From contig OX419760.1 in assembly GCA_948567375.1 (NCBI GenBank), positions 52,762,001 through 52,826,000 of the forward strand: a DNA stretch of 64,000 bases, written 5' to 3'. A program made the translations under genes and the position numbers. The notes beneath the pieces were generated by a model. It was not told where the DNA came from and did not search any database. It worked only from the letters and a program-made list of their open reading frames with translations. Shown here piece by piece: positions 35,844 to 45,189 of this stretch. How positions within the stretch are numbered: the first letter of the stretch is position 1; every line of letters begins with the position of its first letter. The DNA comes from Lunularia cruciata (lineage: Eukaryota > Streptophyta > Marchantiopsida > Lunulariales > Lunulariaceae).

Positions 35844-36733
35844 ATGGCCGCAATACCGGATGTTATCCTTGCAATGCAACAACAAATCGAGCATCTTACT
35901 CGATTGTTGGATGAACAAGACCAGCAACGACGAGAACAGATAGACAGAGCGCCAGTTCGAGATGGAGAAGATCGCATTCGATTTCCGAAACCCAAGGCAA
36001 GAATGTTCCAAGCACAGTGGAGAATTTTGTGTTTGACTGTGAACGTTACTTTGAAGCCACCAATCTTCAAGACAAGCGGAAACAAATTCTCTTGGCTTCT
36101 AGCCAGTTGGATGGCGTGGCAAAACTTTGGTGGCGATTCCGAGTAGAAAGAGCTGAACGACAAATTGTTACACCAATTTTGACATGGGCAGAATTCAAGG
36201 ATGCAATACTTGGTCGATTTTAGACTATAAATGCCACCTGAGCTGCACGAGATAAATTGGCGGAGTTGAGGCAGATTGGTTCGGTGAGAAGCTACATCAC
36301 ACAATTTCAGAATATCATCATGCAAATTCCAGATATCCAAGAAGGTGAAGTTTTGGATCGATTTGTGCGAGGATTGAAGTCACGAACCAGATTGGAGGTG
36401 ACCATGCGAGAGCCACAGAACGTAGAAGAAGCCATGCAATTGGCTGAGCGTTTCAATTCCTTAGTTGCAACAACTTGGTCTCGACCTCGACCTACACAAA
36501 ACCTACCCGTACCACGAGTGGAAGAACCGGTACCAATGGAGATTGATGCTATCCAGTGAAGACCACTTGGCACAGCAGATAGAGAAAGATTACGACAAAA
36601 TGGAGTTTGCTTTTATTGTCGCCAGTTGGGGCATTGCATTGCTGAATGTCCACTCAAGAATGGATGACCTCGACAAGTTGCCTAAGTGGAGATTGTGGAG
36701 CGAAATGATCCGGGAAACGAGGAATCCCAGTAG
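35844..36733 (+). pseudogene. gag of chromovirus copy A (broken)
   Basis: ATG at 35,844. N-terminal helix (MQQQIEHLTRLLDEQDQQRR), gag core (DGVAKLWWRFRVERAER near 36,112), and a CCHC zinc knuckle (CFYCRQLGHCIAEC near 36,608-36,649). Relative to copy B a 10-bp deletion between two AAGG repeats near 36,000 shifts the frame. In-frame stops follow at 36,221 (TAG), 36,239 (TGA), 36,557 (TGA) and near 36,665. Two of these are C-to-T changes relative to copy B. The gag frame ends at TAG 36,731-36,733, as in B and D. As a capsid/nucleocapsid gene it is dead. Confidence 0.9.
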
Positions 36734-36735
36734 GA

Positions 36736-39700
36736 GATTTCAAGCCGCCTACTGGGAGCTTGATTAGTTCCAATGGGATTGAAGGCTCGACCTATGCAAG
36801 TTTGCTTCACTTGCAAGGTATGATATCTAATCGGGGTTGTAGAATTTTGGTTGATTCTGGAAGTTCAGAGAATTGCATGTCTATGCAAGTGGCAAAGGAA
36901 TTGGGTATTCCTATCAGGCCAGTGATTGGAAGTAGTTTGATGATGGCGGATGGTAGAAAGGGTTCTGCATTTCGCACCTTGCATCCTATTACCTTCAAGA
37001 TTGGGAAGGAGTATTTGGAGTGTATGAGATTCGTAGTGGCACCTCTACATTATGATATCATTCTAGGTCTACCTTGGCTTGAATGTCATAAGGTTCAATT
37101 TGATTGGACCCAACACCAAATTCAAGTACAACACCAAGGTAGGAATTTCCGATTAGGTTGTCTGGCACCTCTGAGTAAGACACCTAAGAATAGTCAGTCC
37201 CAAGATGGGAAGTTTGTCGAGAAGGTAGCCATAGAGCGAATCTGGAAGGGAGATGAGTCCCAAGATGGGAAGTTTGCCAGGAAGGCAACCATGGAGCAAG
37301 CTTGGAAGAGAGATGAGTCCCTAGAAGGGAAGTTTGTGAATGAAGTAGCCATAGAGCAAGCTTTGGAGGACGATAAGTCTGTATTCGCGGTGTGGATCAA
37401 GCCGATTGCACAAGAACAATCTGAGGAGGGCCAAGTGCCGCATCAAGCAATGGTTGATCGGATAGTTCAGGAGTTTGCAAATGTGTTTCCGGATGATCTG
37501 CCAAAGGGATTACCCTCCGATCGAGGTATGCCCTTCAAGATCGAGTTATTGCCAGGGGGTACTCCAGTGAGTAGACCAATCTATCGGCTCTCACCAAAGG
37601 AGTTGGAGGAGTTGCGAACAACACTTACAGAGTTGTTGGAGAAGGATTTCATACGACATAGTACCTCTCCATGGGGAGCACCGGTACTATTTGTTCCAAA
37701 GAAGGATGGATGACTTCGTTTTTGTATTGATTACCGTGGGCTCAATAAGCAAACCGTGAAGAATGCATATCCCTTACCTTGGATCGATGACCTGCTTGAT
37801 CAACTAAGTGGAGCACGCTACTTTTCCAAGCTGGATCTTCGTAGCGGCTATTGGCAAATTCCTATTGAAGGAGAGGACGTGCAAAAGACTGCTTTTCGCA
37901 CAAGGTATGGACATTTTGAGTGGAGAGTTCTACCTTTCGGACTCACGAATGCTCCAGTAGTCTTCAAGGATCAGATGCATCGAGTGTTGGAGGGACTATT
38001 GGATCGGTCCGTGGTGGTGTTCTTAGATGATATCTTAATCTATAGCAGGATAGAGGCAGAACATGTGAATCATGTGCGAGAAGTCCTAAGACGACTACGA
38101 CAGTGGAAATTTTACTGCAAGAAGTCAAAGTGTGCTTTTTGGCAGAAGGAGGTTACCTTCTTGGGTCATAAGATCTCATCAGAGGGGATCAAGATGGAAG
38201 AAGAGAAGATCAAGGCCATTACTGATTGGCCTACCCCAAAGGATGCTACAGAAGTACGAGCATTCAATGGACTGGCCAGTTTTTACCGACGGTTCATCCA
38301 CTATTATGCTCACGTGGCTGCACCATTGACTGACCTCTTGGGAAAGAACTCGAGCTTCCAGTGGACCACCAAGCATGAAGAAGCATTCTAGAAGTTAAAG
38401 CATATGGTGTCTTCAAGACCTATTCTTCAACCATATGATCCTCAACTACCTTGTGTGGTTGATTTTGATGCTTCTAACTTTGCAATTGGAGCTGTGTTGC
38501 AACAAGAATTTCTAGATGGACTACATCCGATTGCCTTTGTGTCTTGCCGACTAAATACAGCGGAAAGAAATTACTCTGCTCGAGATCGGGAACAACTTGC
38601 AATGGTATATGCCACCAAGGTATGGAGGCATTATCTCTTGGGGAAACAAGTGATCATGCAAACTGATCACAAGCCATTGTTGCAGACCTTACACTTGGAG
38701 CACATGAAGAGCCGGCATCATCGATGGGAAGAGCAACTCCAATTTTTTGACATCAAACTTGAGTACAAACCAGGTCGGTTCCATGTCATTCCCGATGCTC
38801 TATCACGACGACCTGATTTGAAGGATCTTCCTTTTATCACGGCGGCAATTACAACGGTGTCCATTGACCCTAAGGTCCACAATGAGTTTCAATCAGCTCT
38901 ACAACAAGATCCCTTCTTCCAAATGGTACACGGTCGTCTGACAGCATGTGACAAGGAGTACAACACCTTCTCCTTCAAGGAAGGCCTTTTATTCCATGCA
39001 AACCAGATCTATGTTCCAGCCAAAGGTGATCTTCGACTAGTGCGCCTTCAAGAAGCCCATGATTTACCAATAGTTGGTCACATGGGAGTGGACAAGACCT
39101 TGGACACCCTCCAACGCCAATGGTGGTGGCCCAACATGACACGAGATGTTCGAGACTTTGTCCGATCATGTGAGAGTTGCCAACGGAACAAGGCCAGCAA
39201 CCAGAAGCCGAGTGGACTCCTTCAACCACTCACCATTCCATCCGCTCGTTGGGAGCATGTGAGCTTGGATCTCATCACATCCTTGCCAAAGACAAAACAA
39301 GGACACACCGCAATTGTGGTGTTTGTGGATAAGCTTAGTAAGCAAATCCACTTGGCACCAACCTGTGATACCGTGGATGCTCCAACCTTAGCGCAAATCT
39401 ACTTCGACAATGTCTTCAAGCATCATGGGATGCCACGTGTACTCATCTCCGACCGTGATCCTCGATTTACCGGGAAGTTTTGGCAAGCACTCTTCCAGAT
39501 ACTCGGCACCAAGCTTGCTTTGTCCACAGCCTATCATCCTCAAACTGATGGACAAACCGAACGTGCCAATCGTACATTGGAGGATATGTTGCGGGCCTTT
39601 GTCAATGTCCACCATACCAACTGGGATGAATGTCTTGCAGCTGCAGAATTTGCCTACAACAATTCCAAACAGGCAAGCACTGGATTTTCTCCCTTCTTTC

Positions 39701-40425
39701 TCAATTTTGGCCAAGTTCCGCTTGTTCCAGATTCTCTTCTTGCTTCCCCTCCCTCTCAGGTTCCTCATACTTCTACATTCTTGACCACTATATCCCAATC
39801 TCTCCAACAAGCCAAATCTCACCTCCTTGTTGCTCAGAATCGCCAAAAAAAATATGCAGACCATCATCGTCGTGATCTCACCTTTGAAGTTGGTGATAAA
39901 GTCATGCTATCCTCTAGTAACCTCCCTCTCCCACTTGATACCCAAGTTCGTAAACTTGCTCCTAATTGGATAGGACCCTTTGATATCACCCACATTATCT
40001 CTCCTGTTGCTTATCGTCTTGCCTTACCTTGTCACATGCGTATCCATCCTGTCTTTCATATTTCCAAGTTGAAACCCTTTGTTCCTAACCCTTCTTCCTT
40101 TTCCTCTCGAGTCCAACCTCCCCCTCTTCCTGTCCCTATCAATGATCATGAGGAGCACGAAGTTGATCGTATCCTTGCGCGTCGCCATATTCAACGAGGC
40201 CGTCACCAACATACAGAGTACAAGGTCCTTTGGAAAGGGTATCCCCTTCATGATGCTACATGGGAACCTCTTTCTCACCTCCAGAATGCACAGATGGCCA
40301 TCAAGGAATTTGAAGCTTCACTGGCGACGAGGACGTCACCAACTAGCGGCGGGGGAATATGTAACAATATGGAGTTTAGTGACGAAGTTAGTCGGGCTTA
40401 CGAAGTAGAGAATAAGACAAAATAG
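36736..40425 (+). pseudogene. pol of chromovirus copy A: protease, RT, RNase H, integrase, chromodomain; two stops
   Basis: One frame (-1 to gag) from about 36,736 to TGA/TAG-free text ending at 40,425, about 1,220 codons. It is broken only by TGA 37,711-37,713 and TAG 38,389-38,391. Protease has DSGSS near 36,856. RT has [13 protein letters not shown] near 37,830 and the catalytic [11 protein letters not shown] near 38,010-38,045. RNase H begins VDFDASNFAIGAVL (near 38,458) with TDHKPLLQTL (near 38,663). Integrase has an HHCC finger (H...GHMGVDKT...CESCQRNK, 39,057-39,190) and DDE residues in LDLITSLP, LISDRDPRF and GQTERANRTLEDM. A chromodomain (VDRILARR...YKVLWKGYPLHDATWEPL) lies at about 40,150-40,320. 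The frame runs through the polypurine tract into the 3' LTR. Confidence 0.95.
40346..40359 (+). other. Polypurine tract of copy A
   Basis: GCGGCGGGGGAATA directly before the 3' LTR, the expected plus-strand primer site. Confidence 0.85.
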
Positions 40426-40782
40426 CCTAGAATATTCTAGAAGCATCTAAGAAGCTTCTTAGGAAGCTTCCCAACTAGTTAACTTGCACCCTAAGCAGGT
40501 AGCTTCTAGAAGGAAGCTTCTAGAAGCTTCTAACTAGCTTAGCTTGCATGCCAAGTAGGCGGCTTCTAGAAGGAAGCTTCTTGAGAAGCTTCCTAGTTAA
40601 CTTGGCTTGCACTCCAAGAAAGCGGCTCAAGGAAACTTCTTGAGAAGCTTCAAGGGTCTTGTATGCTACCTATAAATACCAAGGCCGAAGCTCATGCTAG
40701 GCATTCGGAGTTTTCCCTCATTCAAGTGTCCCAATGTGAGCTTCCATTCTCCTATTTCTCTCCTCGGTTTTGGTCTTTTACA
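40360..40782 (+). repeat. 3' LTR of copy A
   Basis: 423 bp, two differences from the 5' LTR. The HSE-like array is at 40,448-40,651 and the TATA box at 40,671-40,678. Ends CA, followed by TSD TCATT (40,783-40,787). Its first 66 bp are also read as the C-terminal end of pol. Confidence 0.97.
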
Positions 40783-40787
40783 TCATT
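40783..40787. other. Target-site duplication of copy A (right)
   Basis: TCATT, identical to 35,145-35,149. Confidence 0.95.
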
Positions 40788-41870
40788 TGTTTGGAGCACC
40801 TTGTCTCCTCGCTCTTGCAAAGGAGACCTCAAGTGTGCTACTGGAGATTTTTTTACGTTTAGTATCTCTTGCTATATCCTTACAATTATGGAAGTCTTTT
40901 TTCTTCCTTCTTGTCTCTTGATAATTTTGTTGTGGCTACTCCAAGGGATTGTGAGATGGTGATTATGTGCATTTGAGTATCCTTATACATTCATCCAAAT
41001 AGGGTGGTGATCCAAGTTGATGTCTCCAATGCCTTCAATACCATCTCTTGGCTAGAATTATTTTATGCTCTTCACTCAACTACAAATTAGATCACTTCTT
41101 TTATCCCATTTGTCTATAAATTTTATTGTGTTGAGACTCCTTTATTGTATAGCAATCGTATCACCACAAAAGAGTTCTCATAGTTGATATCAATTGATGG
41201 CTCACAATAGGAGGATCCATTGGGCGCCTCTATTTGCCATCACACATTACATGGCCTTACAACATGTGGGAACATCTTTCTTATCCATCTTGGATGACAC
41301 TCATATTGTGGGCCATTTTGAGGGTGTAATTAGAGCGGTGTCCACTTTCACACTTATCTCAGAGGCCTTGAGCTTATGAGTCCAAACTTATAAATGCAAG
41401 GTCTAGAGCCCACACATGGTCCTCACTCTCTTTGACTTCCCACCAAGATTCAAGTTCCTATAGGAGGTTTGAGAGTTTTGGCCTCTCCTTTAGGACAAGA
41501 AGGTTTTTGCAATTTGTTCATATTGGATACCTTAATATGTGCCATATCCCATGCTCACCTCATCTACTAATTAGAGAATACCCAAGTGGCCTATTCCATT
41601 CTTAGTTTGTGTTACTTCCCTAGGGCTTCATATTTTGCATGGACATTCTTGCATATGGAAACACTATTGCCACATTTGTGGATGTTTGATAGTACTTTTT
41701 GCCATACTTTCTCTACTTTGTTAGGGCCATGCATGCTCCCACATCTATTTGATGAGTGGTGTGAGTAGTAGATATCTCTTTCCATAGCCATGGGAGGATG
41801 TGGTCTCATAGGGTGGGAGGCCACAACACTAGCAACATCTATAGGAGCATGGCCTTAGTGCTCCTTCATT
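40788..41870 (+). pseudogene. RT relic, palm, thumb and C-terminal part
   Basis: Ordered motifs on the + strand despite stops and frame changes: LFGAPCLLALAKETSSVLLE (40,788 on), GYSK.../GVATP-like text near 40,932, HPNRVVIQVDVSNAFNTIS (near 40,995-41,050), EDPLGAPLFAITHYMALQHV (near 41,210-41,270), the catalytic-site equivalent LDDTHIVG (41,290-41,316), KCKV-SP (near 41,393), then a C-terminal domain (SILSLCYFPRASYFAWTF near 41,589, LLGP near 41,721, MGGCGLIGWEATTLATSIGAW near 41,790-41,855). The same motif order as at 4,769-5,560 shows a shared family. It is a non-LTR-type RT of a kind I do not name. Confidence 0.72.
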
Positions 41871-41879
41871 TAGCAAACT

Positions 41880-42115
41880 TAGTTTCATGCCTTTTGTAGC
41901 ATTGCACATAGATTGCTTAGACGTTAGAGTAGTAGTGTTGGTAGTCATATATATTTTGGTAGTAACTTATAGACTACTTGTTGGTGGTCTAATTTCATGT
42001 TAGAGCTATTGATCACATGGTGGGCCCCACCCTCACATGCACAATTTGCACTATCGGATGTGCCGTTAGTGGAACCCTTAGGGTTGGAGATCTAGGTCAA
42101 GATTAGGGGTATATT
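41880..42115 (+). repeat. Dispersed repeat R, copy 1
   Basis: Similar over about 235 bp to 57,690-57,917 (shared words GTAGTGTTGGTAGTC, TTTGCACTATC, GAGATCTAGGTCAA). It follows directly after the RT relic. Confidence 0.85.
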
Positions 42116-42875
42116 TTCAAGGTGCAGCTTTAGAGAGCTCACTTCTTTGATGTTCAACCTTTTAGTATGTGGTTATGGTGGAAAGAGACCGTTGAGCATC
42201 ACTTGGAGTCTCTTAGCTAGAGTGGGTGTTGGCTTGACTAAAATCAATACACAATTGTTGGTAGATTGTTGAATGAAAGATCAAGTATTGATCTTTCATA
42301 CATAGTGAGTGTGATTACACTCATTACATTAGAGAAGTGAGGTCAAGGGGAAATTGGGTGCACAAACTGAGGGTGTTGGTGGTATCTCCAAGCCTTGTTA
42401 ATCATTGGTACTTTGATTGTGGTTTAGATTTTCCCTAAGAGTGATCATGTGTAGAAGCTCTCTTGAATTGATGTAGATTTGGCAATGAGGCAAACTTTGT
42501 GCGGAAGCACTAGCCAAATTTATCAATTTTAAGCTAGGGTGTTGATTTGAGACCAAGAGGTGAAATCAGGTTTAGTTGAGTTTGAAAGTCAAAATTGAAG
42601 GTAGAATTGGGAAACCATTTCCTCAAATTAGTGATTTGGAGAACCACGTCCCAATTTGGCTTGAGTAGAGATTTAGTGGAGGATTTGGCAGTCTACCAAA
42701 TGTAGAGAAATTACGTCAGATTTATGTCCAATTAGGTGGAGTGTTTATGTAAGATTTAGGCCCAAATTTAGCTTGAGTTGGGGAAGCTTGGCTAGATTTG
42801 GGGGAGATTTACTAAATTTGGAGAGGGTTCAAAGTGGCAAGAAGAAAGGCCTCATTTGGCTGATTATTGCCTAGA

Positions 42876-42914
42876 CTTCTCCAACTCAAGCCAAATGGGC
42901 TTGAGTTGGAGAAG
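42876..42914. repeat. Perfect 17-bp inverted repeat with 5-base loop
   Basis: CTTCTCCAACTCAAGCC, loop AAATG, then the exact complement. It lies at the junction of a tandem duplication of the AGTGGCAAGAAGAAAGGCCT block (42,833 and 42,940 regions). Confidence 0.95.
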
Positions 42915-43060
42915 CTTGGCCAGATTTGAAGAGGGTTTGAAGTGGCAAGAAGAAAGGCCTCATTTGGCTACATTTAGGGGCTTCAAGGCCAATATGTGGT
43001 TAGCTAGTTTAGAGTATTTTTTGATCAGTTTTTGGTAAAATTTACCCCTTGCTAGATTGT

Positions 43061-43125
43061 GTGTAACAAGGTTTGAACCCCATATCTTTGGTTCTTAGAC
43101 TAGTGCACTAGCCAACTAATCCATC
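43061..43125 (-). other. tRNA-like segment (pseudo-tRNA or SINE head)
   Basis: On the minus strand an A-box-like TAGTTGGCTAGTGCAC is followed 26 bases later by a B-box GGTTCAAACC, with a CTAAGAA anticodon-loop-like segment between them. Stems do not pair well, so it is not a functional tRNA. Confidence 0.35.
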
Positions 43126-43592
43126 TTCATTTGTTGTCCTAATGATTCTTCCACAAATAATTATACACATGTAGCTTTGGCTATGAGGGACAATTTGATC
43201 CCATTTTTGGTGATCTTGGTAGCTTAGGAAGTAGATAGATATTCTTATTATGTCAAATGCCAAATAGTGGTAAAGTCAATTTGGTGTTGATATATAAGAT
43301 GGACTTAGTTTAGCTTTCTTGTGATTAGACCTCCTCTATTTTTTGCTTCTTATTTGTGCACCATGTTTATGTGAGGTACCTTGATTTTAGAACATTGGTA
43401 CTCTAATGTGCTCTTGAAAGTGAGGCTAGAGTGATTACCAATCAGACTACTTATGTTTCTTTTTGGTGAGGTAGGAAGTGATGGCCTACGGACCGTGAGA
43501 GTGCATGTTGTGATGGTAGGTTACAGATTGCTCTTTCCCCTAGTGTAGTTGTAGTTAGAGCTACATTAGTGGGTGGTGTTTGGTTGATGTTG

Positions 43593-43597
43593 GCACT
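43593..43597. other. Target-site duplication of copy C (left)
   Basis: GCACT, repeated exactly at 57,256-57,260. Confidence 0.85.
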
Positions 43598-43641
43598 TGT
43601 GTTACCCACATTTTTTTGTTTTTCTATGGTTAGTAGTGTTT

Positions 43642-45186
43642 AAGAGACAAAGTAAGCACTAAAAGTTGAATTGCGGACAAAGAATAGACAGAAGTAACTT
43701 TGGAGGAAATCCAAAGAAGATGAAATCGGATCCAATGATGGAGGTACTTGGAAGAGGAGTATGCCGGAAAAAGTCCGAAGTTTACCGTCTTCGGGTTAGA
43801 AGACGTAGGAAAGACAAAGACCGTTTAACAACCTTTGTACATGGCAAGAAAGTACATTTCAAGAAACGGCAAGGGCAGAAGAAGCATGTCTTGACAGTGA
43901 CCAAGAGTGCACGCAAAAGAGAGAAGTTCACAAATGAAATTGACTGAAGAATGACTGCGATTCGGGGCAATATAAAATTGCAACTACGCTGGGGAAAGTT
44001 GAATACTCTAAGTAAATTTCCAATCCCATTGAGTAGTTGTCCTGCAGTAATGCGTGTCCGAAAGCCCATTGAGAGTGAGATTTTCCAAAACCCTAAGGGA
44101 GTTAGAGTGTCTCATCCATGAGAGGGTCTCATTTACCAACATCATAGAACAAGAGAACAGATCATGGCAAAGAAGGTGGCCAACACACTGGCGGTGAGAG
44201 GTTTTGCAATCCAAAGGGTAGATGTAGTAGCTAGAATCAAAGTCATGATTAGACTTTGTATTACTTTTTTAGCATGGAACTGGAATTTCAGTTTCCCGGG
44301 AGTGATGGCAGAGATCGCTGCCAGTAATTGTGAGGAGGGTCTCGAGGTGGAAGGGAAGAGAGGCAATCCGGCTTGATGGATTGAGTCAGATTGGAAGTTG
44401 GTATTGGGAAGAGAAGCAGGAGAACCAACAAGGATCACCTTCTATTGGAAGTGTGATGCTATAGAGGAGACAGCGGAAATCCGCAATTTGTTCTTTGCTC
44501 CGAGATCCACAAATGGCTACAAGGTGGAGTCCTATCGGGATCCGATCCGAAGAAGTATTGTGGGGGCAATGATGGCCATGTTCAAGCCAGAACAAACCAC
44601 CTACATGAACATGCAACAAGCTTTCTTCTTTCATCAGATGTTTGCAGGAGCTCCAATGAATTGGGCGAAGTGCTTTCACCACCGAATGAGGCAGATGGTG
44701 GTGAATTGGCGAACGGGCTCGCCACCACATTATTTTGCACCGTTTGAAGCCCACTTCTACTTTGGGCTGAACTTACTATCCAAAGAAGAGCGCCATTGTA
44801 TAACGTCTCACATGCATCCCGATTTGCGACGGGAAGCAGACAAGGAGGAGCGCTAGTATATGCTACATTTTTGAGCAAATGACAAATACTTTGCGAGGAC
44901 GGGACAATGGAAAGTCAAAGAAATTACCAATCCAAAGACAAAGAAATGTGGCAAACCTGAAGAAGCAAGGTTGCCTCCCATGCAAAGGAAGACTCGGCGG
45001 CTGAGGTTGAAGACAACACAGATTGTAAAAGAGGCATCATTTGGATCGGAGTCTGGGGAAGAGACTGAGTTGCAAGAAGAGAAATCGAAAGAAGAGGAGC
45101 TCACATTGAAAAGTGAGGAGTCTACAAGCAATAGCAATGGGGAGCCAGAGGTCCAGCAATTGGTAGCAGTAAGTGAGGCTTGTTAG
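43642..45186 (+). pseudogene. LTR-embedded reading frame 1 (5' LTR of copy C), unknown protein
   Basis: A single frame of about 515 codons, broken only by TGA at 43,945, near 44,119 and at 44,374, and by TAG near 44,854 and TGA near 44,872. The first ~90 residues are very basic (RRRRKDKDR, KKVHFKKR). A conserved segment AIQRVDVVARIKVMIRLCI...FLAWNW occurs at 44,206-44,290. A globular-looking part (YKVESYRDPIRRSIVGAMM, MFKPEQTTY, APMNWAKCFHH, FYFGLNLLSKEERH) spans 44,398-44,830. The C-terminus is acidic (GEETELQEEKSKEEE). It ends at TAG 45,184-45,186; the 3' LTR has TAA at the same place. The diverged LTR copy E keeps the same protein segments. No family recognised. Confidence 0.6.
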
Positions 45187-45189
45187 ACA

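Larger units (their letters stand above)
35150..40782 (+). mobile_element. Family-1 chromovirus copy A, complete and young (5.6 kb)
   Basis: All parts are present: 423-bp LTRs (35,150-35,572 and 40,360-40,782), tRNA-iMet primer site, gag, pol in the order protease-RT-RNase H-integrase-chromodomain, a polypurine tract and a perfect TCATT target duplication. The LTRs differ at only two sites (G/A near 35,193 and C/T near 35,340, both CpG-type transitions), so insertion was recent relative to all other elements here. The integrase-before-stop order and C-terminal chromodomain place it in the chromovirus branch of Ty3/gypsy. It is not autonomous as read: gag is frameshifted and pol has two stops. 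It interrupts an RT relic. Confidence 0.97.
42116..43592. other. Decayed repeat-like sequence, no gene
   Basis: Stops in all frames. Contains a ~105-bp tandem duplication (about 42,777-42,970) and a hairpin inside it. Otherwise nothing recognised except the tRNA-like segment near 43,061. Confidence 0.5.

Noticed and set aside
35799-36340. 177-codon minus-strand open frame over gag of copy A
   Set aside because: Antisense of gag, with no motifs. Copy B has a different pattern of stops there.
39388-39867. 159-codon open frame opposite the integrase of copy A (and its twins at 53-532 and 58,918-59,166)
   Set aside because: It is the antisense shadow of pol. It recurs only because the elements are homologous.
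40079-40408. 109-codon alternative frame over the chromodomain, also open in copy D
   Set aside because: Overlaps the real chromodomain frame, and its wording has no domain. Openness in two related copies is expected from shared sequence.
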